From NCBI GenBank assembly GCA_029961685.1, contig JARWKL010000010.1, positions 10,933,931 through 10,997,930 on the forward strand: 64,000 nt of DNA, in the 5' to 3' direction. Positions 13,853 through 23,557 of the stretch are shown here, piece by piece; the first letter of the stretch is position 1, and each line of letters opens with the position of its first letter. The notes under the pieces were generated by a model. That model did no database searches. It was not told the origin of the DNA and saw nothing but the letters and a program-made list of their open reading frames with translations. A program made the position numbers and the translations under genes. The stretch is from Aristolochia californica. Taxonomy: Eukaryota; Streptophyta; Magnoliopsida; Piperales; Aristolochiaceae.

Positions 13853-15702
13853 AGGATCAGTTAGAAGTCCCATTCCTATAAAATTTCACCAGGCTAATTA
13901 TTAGGGGCTGTACAAGTGGAATTTCCAGAACATGGATAACAATACCTTGGAGTTCATTTTTATATCCTGAAATAATTTTGAATTTTTTTTTGCATACATG
14001 AACTCTAAGTTTTCATTTTGTTATGCCTTATATCTTTTTTGTTTACAAGAAAAACAGGAGAGTGAAAAGTCTAGTTTGGATCTGAAAACAAACTTGAACA
14101 TGCAAAATGGAAATGCACAAATGCTGAGAGAGATAGTTCCTAAAATTATCTGTGATTTTTAAGGATAGGGAAAAAGTGGGTTGTTTGGCCCTGGTATCCA
14201 ACCACTTGAGAATTTGATTTTTTCTACACCTTGAAATTTTTGGATCATTCAGTCAACTTCCATCCTCAACATGTTTCTCGCATTCATATCCACCACACAT
14301 AACGCAAGTTAGGATCAGTTACAAGTCCCATTCCTATAAATTCCACCAGGCTTATTATTAGGGGCAGTACTAGTGGAATTTCAAGAACATGGATAAGAAA
14401 ACCTTTTAGTTCATTTTTAGTGCCTGAAATAATTTTGAAATTTTTTTTTTTTTGCATACATGAAGTCTAAAATTTTTATTTTGTGATGCCTTATATCTTT
14501 TTTGTTTACGAGAAAAATGGGAGAGTGAAAACTCAAGTTTGGATCTGAAAACAAATTTTAACATCCAAAATGGAAATGCACAAATACTGAGAGAGATAAT
14601 TCCAAAAAGTATATATGATTTGTAAGGATAGGCAAAAAGTGGGTTGTTTGGTCCTGGTAAATATCCAACCACTTGAGAATTTGATTTTTTCTACTCCTTG
14701 AAATTTTTGGATCATTAGGTCCACTTGCATCCTCCACATGTTTCTGGCATGCATATCCACCACACTTAAAGCATGTTAGGATCAGTTACATGTCTCTTTC
14801 CGATTAAATTTCACCAAGCTTATTATTAGGCGCTGTACTAGTGGAATTTCCAGAACATGGATAACAAAACCTTGGTGTTCATTTTTAGAGCTTGAAATAA
14901 TTTTGAAATTTTTTTTTGCATTCATGAACTCTTAAATTTTCATTTTGCTATGCCTTATATCTTTTTTCTTGGTGAGAAAAATGGGAGAGTGAAAACTCAA
15001 GTTTGGATCTGAAAATAAATTTTAACGTCCAAAATGGAAATGCACAAATGTTGAGAGAGATAGTTCCAAAAAGTATCTGTGATTTTTAAGGATAGGCAAA
15101 AAGTGGGTTGTTTGGCCCTGGTATCCAACCACTTGAGAATTATATTTTTTCTACACCTTGAAATTTTTGGATGATTCGGTCAACTTGCATCCTCAACATG
15201 TTTCTGGCATACATATCCACCACACTTAAAGAAAGTTAGGATCAGTTACAAGTCCCTTTTCTATAAATTCCACCAGGCATATTATTAGGGGCTATACTAG
15301 TGGAATTTCAAGAACATGGATAACAAAACCATTGAGTTCATTTTTAGTGCCTTAAATAATTTTGAATTTTTTTTTTTTGTAGACATGAACTCTAAAATTT
15401 TTATTTTGTTATGCCTTATATCTTTTTTGTTTACGAGAAAAATGCGAGATTGAAAACTCAAGTTTGGATCTGTAACCAAATTTTAACATCCAAAATGGAA
15501 ACGCACATATACTGAGAGAGATAATTCCAAAAAGTATCTGTGATTTTTAAGGATAGGTAAAAAGTGGGTTGTTTTGTCCTGGTAAATATCCAACAACTTG
15601 AGAATTTGATTTTTTCTGCTCCTAGAAATTTTTGGATCATTAGGTCCACTTGCATCCTTAACATGTTTCTGGCATGCATATCCACCACACTTCAAGCATG
15701 TT
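13853..15702. repeat. Tandem dimer, two copies of about 925 bp
   Basis: Monomers 13853 and 14311 are repeated by 14778 and 15238. Both first members have lost about five bases so that CCCTGGTATCCAACCAC replaces CCCTGGTAAATATCCAACCAC (near 14190 and 15117), and both carry ATTCGGTCAAC or ATTCAGTCAAC. Both second members carry ATAAATTCCACCAG with a small deletion (near 14335 and 15262) and AATTTCAAGAACATGG. The shared small deletions make independent origin unlikely. Confidence 0.8.
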
Positions 15703-16168
15703 AGGATCAGTTACAAGTCCAGTTCCTATAAAATTCCACCAGTCTTATTTTTAGGCGTTGTACTTGTGGAATTTCCAGAACATGGATAACAAAACCATGG
15801 AGTTCATTTTAAGTGCTTGAAATAATTTTGAAATTTTTTTTTTTTGCATACATGAACTCTAAAATTTTTATTTTGTTATGCCTTATTTCTTTTTTGTTTA
15901 CGAGAAAAATGGGACAGTGAAAACTCAAGTTTGGATCTGAAAACAAATTTCAACATCCAAAATGGAAATGCACATACGCTGACAGAGATACTTCCAAAAA
16001 GTATTTGTGATTTTTAACGATAGGAAAAAAGTGAATTGTTTGACCCTAGTAAATATCCAATCACTTGAGAATTTGATTTTTCTACCCCTTGAAATTTTTG
16101 GATCATTAGGTCTACTACCATCCTCAACATGTTTCTTGCATGCATATCCACCACACTTAAAGCATGTT

Positions 16169-17104
16169 TGGATCAGTTAAAAGTCCCTTGCCCATTAAAT
16201 TCCACCAGTCTTATTATTAGGGGTTGTACTAGTGGAATTTCCAGAACATGGATAACAAAACCTTTGAGTTCATTTTTAGTGCCTGAAATAATTTTGAAAT
16301 TTTTTTTTTTTTTGCATACATGAACTCTAAAATTTTCATTTTGTTATGCCTTATTAATTTTTTCTTTACGAGAAAAATGGGAGAGTGAAAAATCAAGTTT
16401 GGATCTGAAAACAAATATGAACATCCAAAATGGAAATGCACAAATGCTGAGAGAGATAGTTCCAAAAAGTATTTCTGATTTTTAATGATAGGCAAAAAGT
16501 GGATTGTTTGGCCATGGTAAATATCCAACCACTTGAGAATTTGATTTTTTCTACTTCTTGAATTTTTTGGATCATTAGGTCCACTAGCATCCTCAACATG
16601 TTTCTTCCATGCATATCCACCACACTTAAAGCATGTCTGGATCAGTTAAATGTCTGTTCCCTATAAAATTCCACCAGGCTTATTATTAGGGGTTGTACTA
16701 GTGGAATTTCCAGAACATGGATAACAAATCCTTGGAGTTCATTTTTAGTGCCTGAAAAAATTTTGAAATTTTTTTTTTATGAATACATGAACACTAAAAT
16801 TTTCATTTTGTTATGCCTTATATCTTTTTTGTTTAGGAGAAAAATGGGAGAGTGAAAACTCATGTTTGGATCTGAAAACAAATTTGAACATCCAAAATGG
16901 AAATACACAAATGCTGAGAGTGATAGTTCCAAAAAGTATCTGTGATTTTTAAGGATAGGCAAAAAGTGGGTTGTTTGGCCCTGGTAAATATCCAACCACT
17001 TGTGAATTTGATTTTTTCTACTCCTTCAAATTTTCTGATCAATAGGTCCACTTGCATCCTCAACATGTTTCTGGCATGCATATCCACCACACTTAAAGCA
17101 GGTT
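16169..17104. repeat. Dimer related to the second and third members of the 1398 bp HOR
   Basis: Monomer 16169 has GTGGATTGTTTGGCC and the TCTACTTCTTGAA pattern of the second member. Monomer 16638 has TTTTTATGAATACATGAACA and ATCAATAGGTCCAC of the third member. This matches 10123-11053 and 11521-12453 in order, about 4.6 kb away. It lies directly before the first A-type monomer, so it is the last left-domain material before the central HOR. Confidence 0.7.
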
Positions 17105-18962
17105 AGGATCAGTTACAAGTCCCTTTCCTATAAAATTCCACCAAGCTCATTATTAGGGGATGTACTAGAGGAATTTCGAGAACATGGATAACAAAACCTT
17201 GGAGCTCATTTTTAGTGTCTGAAATAATTTTGAAATTTTTTTTTTCATACATGAACTCTAAAATTTTCATTTTCTTATTCTCTATTTCTTTTTTGTTTAC
17301 GAGAAAAATGGGAGAGTGAAAACTCATGTTTGGATCTGTAAACAAATTTGAACATCCAAAATGGTAACGCACAAATGCTGATAGAGATTGTTCCAAAAAG
17401 TATCTGTGATTTTTAAGGAAAGGCAAAAAGTGGGTTGTTTGGCCCTGGTAAATATCCAACCACTTGCGAATTTTTTTTTTTTTCTAACAGAAATTTTTGG
17501 ATCATTTGGTCCACTTGCATCCTCAACATGTTTCTGGCACGCATATCCACCACAATTCAAGCATGTTCGGATCAGTTAAGAGTCCCTTTCCTATAAAATT
17601 CCACCAGGCTTATTATTAGGAGTTGTACTTGTTGAATTTCCAGAACATGGATAAAAAAACCTTGGAGATCATTTTTAGTGCCTGAAATAATTTTGAAATT
17701 TTTTTTTTCATACTTGAACTCGAAAATTTTCATTTTGTTATACCTTATATCTTTTTTGTTTTTGAGAAAAATGCGAGAGTGAAAACTCAAGTTTGGATCT
17801 AAATGCAAATTTGAACATTCAAAATGGAAATGCATAAATGCGGAGAGAGATAGTTCCAAAAAGTATCTGTGATTTTTAAGGATAGGCAAAAAGTGGATTG
17901 TTCGGCCCTGGCAAATTTCCAACCACTTGAGAATTTGATTTTTTCTACTCCTTGAAATTTTTGGATCATTTGGTCCACTTGCATCCTCAACATGTTTCTG
18001 GAATGCATATCCACCACACTTAAAGCATGTTAGGATCAGTTAAAAGTCCCTTTCCTAAAAAATTCCACCAGGCTTATTTTTAGGGGCTGTACTAGTGAAA
18101 TTTCCAAAACATGGATAACAAAACCTTGGAGTTCAATTTTAGTGCTTGAAATAATTTTGAAATTTTATTTTTTGCATACATGAACTCTAAAATTTTCATT
18201 TTGTTATGCCTTATATCTTTTTTGTTTACGAGAAAAATGGGAGAGTGAAAGCTCAAGTTTGGATCTGAAAACAAATTGGAACATCCAAAATGGAAATGCA
18301 CAAATGCTGAGAGAGATAGTGCCAAAACGTATCTGTAAGTTTTAAGGATAGGCAAAAAGTGGGTTGTTTGGCCTTGGTGAATATCCAACCATTTGAGAAT
18401 TTGATTTCTTCTTCTCCTTGAAATTTTTGAATCATTAGGTTAACTTGCCTCCTCAACATGTTTCTGGGATGCATATCCACCACACTTAAAGCATGTTAGG
18501 ATCAGTTACAAGTCCCTTTCCTATAAAATTCCACCAGACTTATTATTAGGGGCAGCACTTGTGGAATTTCCAGAACATGGATAACAAAACATTGGAATTC
18601 AGTTTTAGTCCCTGAAATAATTTTGAAATTTTTTTTGGCATACATGAACTCTAAAATTTTCATTTTGTTATGCCTTATATCTTATTTGTTTACGAGAAAA
18701 AATGGGAGAGTGAAAACACAAGTTTGGATCTGAAAAGAAATTTGAACATCCAAAATGGAAATGGACAAATGCTGAGAGTGATAGTTAAAAACAGTATCTG
18801 TGATTTTTAAGGATAGGCAAAAAGCAGGTTGTTTGGCCCTGGGAAATATCCAACAACTAGAGAATTTGATTTTTTCTACACCTTCAAATTTTTGGATCAT
18901 TAGGTCCACTTGCATCCTCAACGTGTTTTTGGCTTGCATATCCACCACACTTAAGGCATGTT

Positions 18963-19405
18963 AGGACCAGTTACAAGTCCCTTCCCTATAAAATTCCACC
19001 AGGCTAATTATTAGGGGCTGTACTGGTGGAATTTCCAGAACATAGATAACAAAACCTTGGAGTTCATTTTTTCTGCCTGAAATAATTTTGAAATTTTTTT
19101 TTTTCATTTTGTTATACCTTATAACTTTTTTGTTTTTGAGAAAAATGCGAGAGTGAAAACTCATGTTTGGATCTAAAAACAAATTTGAACATTCAAAATG
19201 GAAATGCATAAGTGCTGAGAGAGATAGTTCCAAAAAGTATCTGTGATTTTTAAGGATAGGCAAAAAGTGGATTGTTTGGCCCTGGTAAATTTCCAACCAC
19301 TTGAGAATTTGATTTTTTCTACTACTTGAAATTTTTGGATCATTTAGTCCACTTGCATCCTCAACATGTTTCTGGCATGCATATCCACTACACTTAAAGC
19401 ATGTT
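18963..19405. repeat. Chimeric E/B monomer, breakpoint near 19105-19120
   Basis: The first part is E type, including AGGACCAGTT, TACTGGTGG, ACATAGATAAC and the 23 bp loss. From TTATACCTTATAAC onward it is B type (GTTTTTGAGAAAAATGCGAG, ATTCAAAATGG, GGTAAATTTCC). The B part most resembles the B monomer at 31867, with GCATAAGTGCTGAG and CCACTACACTTAAAGC in both. Confidence 0.8.
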
Positions 19406-19871
19406 AGGATCAGTTAAAAGTCCCTTTCCTAAAAAATTCCACCAGGCTTATTATTAGGAGCTGTACTAGTGAAATTTCCAAAACATGGATAACGAAACCT
19501 TGGAGTTCAATTTTAGTGCTTGAAATAATTTTGAAATTTTATTTTTTGCATTCATGAACTCTAAAATTTTCATTTTGTTATGCCTTATATCTTTTTTGTT
19601 TACGAGAAAAATGGGAGAGTGAAAACTCAAGTTTGGATGTTAAAACAAATTGGAACATCCAAAATGGAAATGCACAAATGCTGAGAGAGATAGTGCCAAA
19701 ACGTATCTGTGAGTTTTAAGGATAGGTAAAAAGTGGGTTGTTTGGCCTTGGTAAATATCCAACCATTTGAGAATTTGATTTTTTCTACTCCTTGAAATTT
19801 TTGGATCATTACGACAACTTGCCTCCTCAACATGTTTCTGCCATGCATATCCACCACACTTAAAGCATGTT

Positions 19872-20335
19872 AGTATCAGTTACAAGTCCCTTTCCTATAA
19901 AATTCCACCAGACTTATTATTAGGGGCAGCACTTGTGGAATTTCTAGAACATGGATAACAAAACCTTGGAATTCAGTTTTAGTCCCTGAAATAATTTTGA
20001 AATTTTTTTTGCCATACATGACCGCTAAAATTTTCATTTTGTTATGCCTTATATCTTATTTGTTGACAAGAAAAATGGGAGAGTGAAAACACAAGTTTGG
20101 ATCTGAAAAGAAATTTGAACATCCAAAATGGAAATGCACAAATGCTGAGAGAGATAGTTCCAAAAAGTATCTGTGATTTTTAAGGATAGGCAAAAAGTGG
20201 GTTGTTTGGCCCTGGCAAATATCCAACCACTTGAGAATTTGATTTTTTCTACTCCTTGAAATTTTTGGATCATTAGGTCCACTTGCATCCTCAACATGTT
20301 TCTGGCATGCATATCCACCACACTTAAAGCATGTT
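19872..20335. repeat. Chimeric D/E monomer, breakpoint near 20120-20160
   Basis: The first half is D (CAGCACTTGTGG, AATTCAGTTTTAG, GAAAACACAAG, CTGAAAAGAAATTTG). The second half is E (AGTTCCAAAAAGTATCTG, GTTTGGCCCTGGCAAATATC, CACTTGAGAATTTG). The same junction occurs in the monomer at 24952, exactly 5080 bp away, so the chimera predates that duplication. Confidence 0.8.
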
Positions 20336-20794
20336 AGGATCAGTTACAAGTGCCTTTCCTATAAAATTCCACCAAGCTTATTATAAGGGGTTGTACGAGT
20401 GGAATTTCCTGAACATGGATAACAAAACCTTGGAGTTCATTTTTAGTGCGTGCAATAATTTTGAATTTTTTTTCCTTCCAAGAACTATAAATTTTTCATT
20501 TTGTTATGCCTTATTTCTTTTTTGTTTACGAGAAAAATGGAAGAGTGAAAACTCAAGTTTGGATCAGAAAACAAATTTGAACATTCAAAATGGAAATGCA
20601 CAAATGCTGAGAGAGATAGTTCCAAAAAGTACATGTGATTTATAAGGATATGCAAAAAGCGGTTGTTTGGCCCTAGTAAATGCAACCACTTGAGAATTTG
20701 ATTTTTTCTACTCCTTGAAATTTTCTGATGAATAGGTCAACTTGCATCCTCAACATGTTTCTGGCATGCATATCCACCACACTTAAAGCATGTT

Positions 20795-21260
20795 AGGATC
20801 AGTTACAAGTCCCTTTCCTATAAAATTCCACCAAGCTTATTATTAGGGGATGTGCTAGAGGAATTTCGAGAACATGGATAACAAAACCTTGGAGCTCATT
20901 TTTAGTGCCTGAAATAATTTTGAAATTTTCTTTTTTGCATAAATGAACTCTAAAATTTTCATTTTGTTATTCTCTATTTCTTTTTTGTTTACGGGAAAAA
21001 TGGGAGATTGAAAACTCATGTTTGGATCTGTAAACAAATTTGAACATCCAAAATGGTAACGCACAAATGCTGATAGAGATTGTTCCAAAAAGTATCAGTG
21101 ATTTTTAAGGATAGGCAAAAAGTGTGTTGTTTGGCCCTGGTAAATACCCAACCACTTGTGAATTTCATTTTTTTTCCTAATAGAAATTTTTGGAGCATTA
21201 GGTCCACTTGCATCCTCGACATGTTTCTGGCACGCATATCCACCACACTTCAAGCATGTT
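20795..21260. repeat. A-type monomer of the central HOR (example)
   Basis: Diagnostic variants: CTAGAGGAATTTCGAGAAC, GGAGCTCATTTTTAG, TTATTCTCTATTTC (normally TTATGCCTTATATC), CTCATGTTTGGATCTGTAAAC, AATGGTAACGCAC, GATAGAGATTGTTCC and AATAGAAATTTTTGGA. Length is 463-466 bp in the other copies. This copy and the one at 25875 share GATGTGCTAGAGG where the others have GATGTACTAGAGG. Confidence 0.85.
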
Positions 21261-21722
21261 CGGATCAGTTAAGAGTCCCTTTCCTATAAAATTCCACCAG
21301 GCCTATTATTAGGAGTTGTACTTGTGGAATTTCTAGAACATGGATAAAAAAACCTTGGAGTTCATTTTTAGTGCCTGAAATAATTTAGAAATTTTTTTTT
21401 TCATACTTGAACTCGAAAATTTTCATTTTGTATACCTTATATCTTTTTTGTTTTTGAGAAAAATGCGAGAGTGAAAACTCAAGTTTGGATCTAAAAACAA
21501 ATTTGAACATTCAAAATGGAAATGCATAAATGCTGAGAGAGATAGTTCCAAAAAGTATCTGTGATTTTTAAGGATAGGCAAAAAGTCGATTGTTTGGCCC
21601 AGGTAAATTTCCAACCACTTGAGACTTTTTTTTTTCTACTCCTTGAAATTTTTGGATCATTTGGTCCACTTGCATCCTCAACATGTTTCTGGCATGCATA
21701 TCCACCACACTTAAAGCATGTT
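21261..21722. repeat. B-type monomer of the central HOR (example)
   Basis: Diagnostic variants: it opens CGGATCAGTTAAGAGTCCC, then has TAGGAGTTGTACTTGTGGA, CATACTTGAACTCGAAAATT, TATACCTTATA, GTTTTTGAGAAAAATGCGAG, ACATTCAAAATGGAAATGCA and GGTAAATTTCCAACCAC. Lengths are 462-466 bp. Two subtypes exist: TTTTGTATACC (21261, 24023, 26341 and the chimera 29105) and TTTTGTTATACC (17568, 31867, 34634 and the chimera 18963). Confidence 0.85.
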
Positions 21723-22188
21723 AGGATCAGTTAAAAGTCTCGTTCCGAAAAAATTCCACCAGGCTTATTATTAGGGGCTGTACTAGTGAAATTTCCAAAA
21801 CATGGATAACAAAACCTTGGAGTTCAATTTTAGTGCTTGAAATAATTTTGAAATTTTATTTTTTGCATACATGAACACTAAAATTTTCATTTTGTTATGC
21901 CTTATATCTTTTTGGTTTACGAGAAAAATGGGAGAGTGAAAACTCAAGTTTGGATCTGAAAACAAATTGGAACATCCAAAATGGAAATGCACAAATGCTG
22001 AGAGAGATAGTGCCAAAACGTATCAGTGAGTTTTAAGGATAGGTAAAAAGTGGGTTGTTTGGCCTTGGTAAATATCCAACCATTTGAGAATTTGATTTTT
22101 TCAACTCCTTGAAATTTTTGGATCATTTGGTCAACTTGCCTCCTCAACATGTTTCTGGGATGCATATCCACCACACTTAAAGCATGTT
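21723..22188. repeat. C-type monomer of the central HOR (example)
   Basis: Diagnostic variants: GTTAAAAGTC, CCTAAAAAATTCCACC or a close variant in place of CCTATAAAATTCCACC, TAGTGAAATTTCCAAAAC, GTTCAATTTTAGTGCTTGAA, ATTTTATTTTTTGCAT, CAAATTGGAACATCC, TAGTGCCAAAACGTATC, TGAGTTTTAAGG and CCAACCATTTGAGAAT. Length is 466 bp in nearly all copies. The C change removes the TATAAAA heptamer present in the other types. Confidence 0.85.
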
Positions 22189-22652
22189 AGGATCAGTTAC
22201 AAGTCCCTTTCCTATAAAATTCCACCAGACTTATTATTAGGGGCAGCACTTGTGGAATTTCCAGAACATGGATAACAAAACCTTGGAATTCAGTTTGAGT
22301 CCCTGAAATAATTTTGAAACTTTTTTTGGCATACATGAACGCTAAAATTTTCATTTTGTTATGCCTTATATTTTATTTGTTTACGAGAAAAATGGGAGAG
22401 TGAAAACACAAGTTTGGATCTGAAAAGAAATTTGAACATCCAAAATTGAAATGCACAAATGCTGAGAGAGATACTTAAAAACAGTATCTGTGATTTTTAA
22501 GGATAGGCAAAAAGCTGGTTGTTTGGCCCTGGGAAATATCCAACCACTAGAGAATATGATTTTTTCTACACCTTCAAATTTTTGGATCATTAGGTCCACT
22601 TGCATCCTCAACGTGTTTTTGGCTTGCATATCCACCACACTTAAGGCATGTT
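22189..22652. repeat. D-type monomer of the central HOR (example)
   Basis: Diagnostic variants: CCAGACTTATTATTAGGGGC, CAGCACTTGTGGAATTTC, TTGGAATTCAGTTT (contains an EcoRI hexamer), AGTCCCTGAAATAATTTTG, GGCATACATGAACGCTAAAA, GAAAACACAAGTTTGG, CTGAAAAGAAATTTG, TTAAAAACAGTATCTG, GCTGGTTGTTTGGCCCTGGG, CCACTAGAGAAT, CACCTTCAAATTT and CAACGTGTTTTTGGCTTGC. Length is 464-465 bp. A subtype with a CATACATGAC block and ACAAGAAAAATGGG occurs at 32798 and 35567 and in the D/E chimeras at 19872 and 24952. Confidence 0.85.
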
Positions 22653-23094
22653 AGGACCAGTTACAAGTCCCTTTCCTATAAAATTCCACCAGGCTAATTA
22701 TTAGGGGCTGTACTGGTGGAATTTCCAGAACATAGATAACAAAACCTTGGAGTTCATTTTTTCTGCCTGAAATAATTTTGAAATTTTTTTTTTCATTTTA
22801 TTATTCCTTATATCTTTTTTGTTAACGAGAAAAATGGGAGAGTTAAAACTCAGGTTTGGATCTGAAAACAAATTTGAACATCCAAAATGGAAGTGCACAA
22901 ATGCTGAGAGAGATAGTTCCAAAAAGTATCTGTGATTTTTAAGGATAGGCAAAAAGTGGGTTGTTGGGCCCTGGCAAATATCCAACCACTTGAGAATTTG
23001 ATTTTTTCTACTCCTTCAAATTTTTGGATCATTAGGTCCACTTGCATCCTCAACATGTTTCTGGCATGCATATCCACCACACTTAAAGCATGTT
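22653..23094. repeat. E-type monomer of the central HOR, shortened to 442 bp (example)
   Basis: It opens AGGACCAGTTACAAG, then has CCAGGCTAATTATTAGGGG, TACTGGTGGAATTTCC and GAACATAGATAAC, and in the usual copies GAGAGTTAAAACTC and CCTGGCAAATATCC. After the T run it has lost about 23 bp (the GCATACATGAACTCTAAAATT block), so TTTTTTTTT runs straight into CATTTT near 22793. All true E copies share the loss, which fixes their length at 441-443 bp and makes E the easiest marker of HOR phase. The deletion lies between two T-rich tracts, consistent with slippage or misaligned pairing. Confidence 0.87.
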
Positions 23095-23557
23095 AGGATC
23101 AGTTACAAGTGCCTTTCCTATAAAATTCCACCAAGCTTATTATAAGGGGTTGTACCAGTGGAATTTCCTGAACATGGATAACAAAACCTTGGAGTTCATT
23201 TTTAGTGCGTGCAATAGTTTTGAATTTTTTTTTCCATCCATGAACTCTAAATTTTTCATTTTGTTATGCCTTATTTCTTTTTTGTTTAGGAGAAAAATGG
23301 GAGAGTGAAAACTCATGTTTGGATCTGAAAACAAATTTGAACATTCAAAATGGAAATGCACAAATGCTGGGAGAGATAGTTCCAAAAAGTATCTGTGATT
23401 TTTAAGGATAGGCAAAAAATGGGTTGTTTGGCCCTAGTAAATATCCAACCACTTGAGAATTTGATTTTTTCTACTCCTTGAAATTTTCTGATGAATAGGT
23501 CAACTTGCATCCTCAACATGTTTCTGGCATGCATATCCACCACACTTAAAGCATGTT
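23095..23557. repeat. F-type monomer of the central HOR (example)
   Basis: Diagnostic variants: TTACAAGTGCCTTTCC, TTATTATAAGGGGTTGTAC, AATTTCCTGAACATGG, TTTTTAGTGCGTGCAATA, a CCATCCATGAACTCTAAATT block (normally GCATACATGAACTCTAAAATT), ATGCCTTATTTC, CTGGGAGAGATAG, GGCCCTAGTAAATATCC and TTTTCTGATGAATAGGTC. Length is 459-464 bp. Confidence 0.85.

Larger units (their letters stand above)
1..17104. repeat. Left satellite domain: heterogeneous monomers without one long HOR
   Basis: Monomer starts are 376, 841, 1309, 1776, 2240, 2705, 3161, 3625, 4082, 4547, 5012, 5479, 5942, 6403, 6863, 7327, 7794, 8259, 8726, 9191, 9657, 10123, 10588, 11054, 11521, 11988, 12454, 12917, 13381, 13853, 14311, 14778, 15238, 15703, 16169 and 16638; bases 1-375 are the tail of one more. 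Most carry CCAGGCTTA rather than CCAAGCTTA and have five T in GATTTTTAAGG, which separates them from the right domain. Neighbouring monomers differ by many substitutions and small indels, so homogenisation is local: a 2780 bp offset pair, a three-monomer period and a dimer are annotated separately. The longest unit (13381-13852, 472 bp) gains a few pyrimidines near 13755. The shortest (2705-3160, 456 bp) loses about 9 bp near 2852. Confidence 0.9.
17105..20794. repeat. HOR unit 1, eight monomers: A B C D E/B C D/E F
   Basis: 3690 bp. Monomers start at 17105 A, 17568 B, 18032 C, 18498 D, 18963 E/B chimera, 19406 C, 19872 D/E chimera and 20336 F. The extra three monomers are explained by one additional passage through C-D-E with exchange inside the E and B monomers. 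Confidence 0.82.
19406..23095. repeat. Copy 1 of a 3.7 kb segment duplicated at an offset of 5080 bp
   Basis: Monomers C, D/E, F, A, B, C, D and E here align with 24486-28175 at a constant offset of 5080 bp, apart from compensating small indels in F. Shared private variants include GATGTGCTAGAGG, CAGTTTGAGTCCC with GAAACTTTTTTTGG, GAGAATATGATTTTTT, and GTTAACGAG in E. Comparing 22501-23095 with 27581-28175 by eye gave one mismatch (C at 23017, G at 28097). Confidence 0.85.
20795..23557. repeat. HOR unit 2, complete six-monomer unit A B C D E F
   Basis: 2763 bp, with A 20795, B 21261, C 21723, D 22189, E 22653 and F 23095. The A-E part is copied at 25875-28175 at an offset of exactly 5080 bp. 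Confidence 0.88.
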
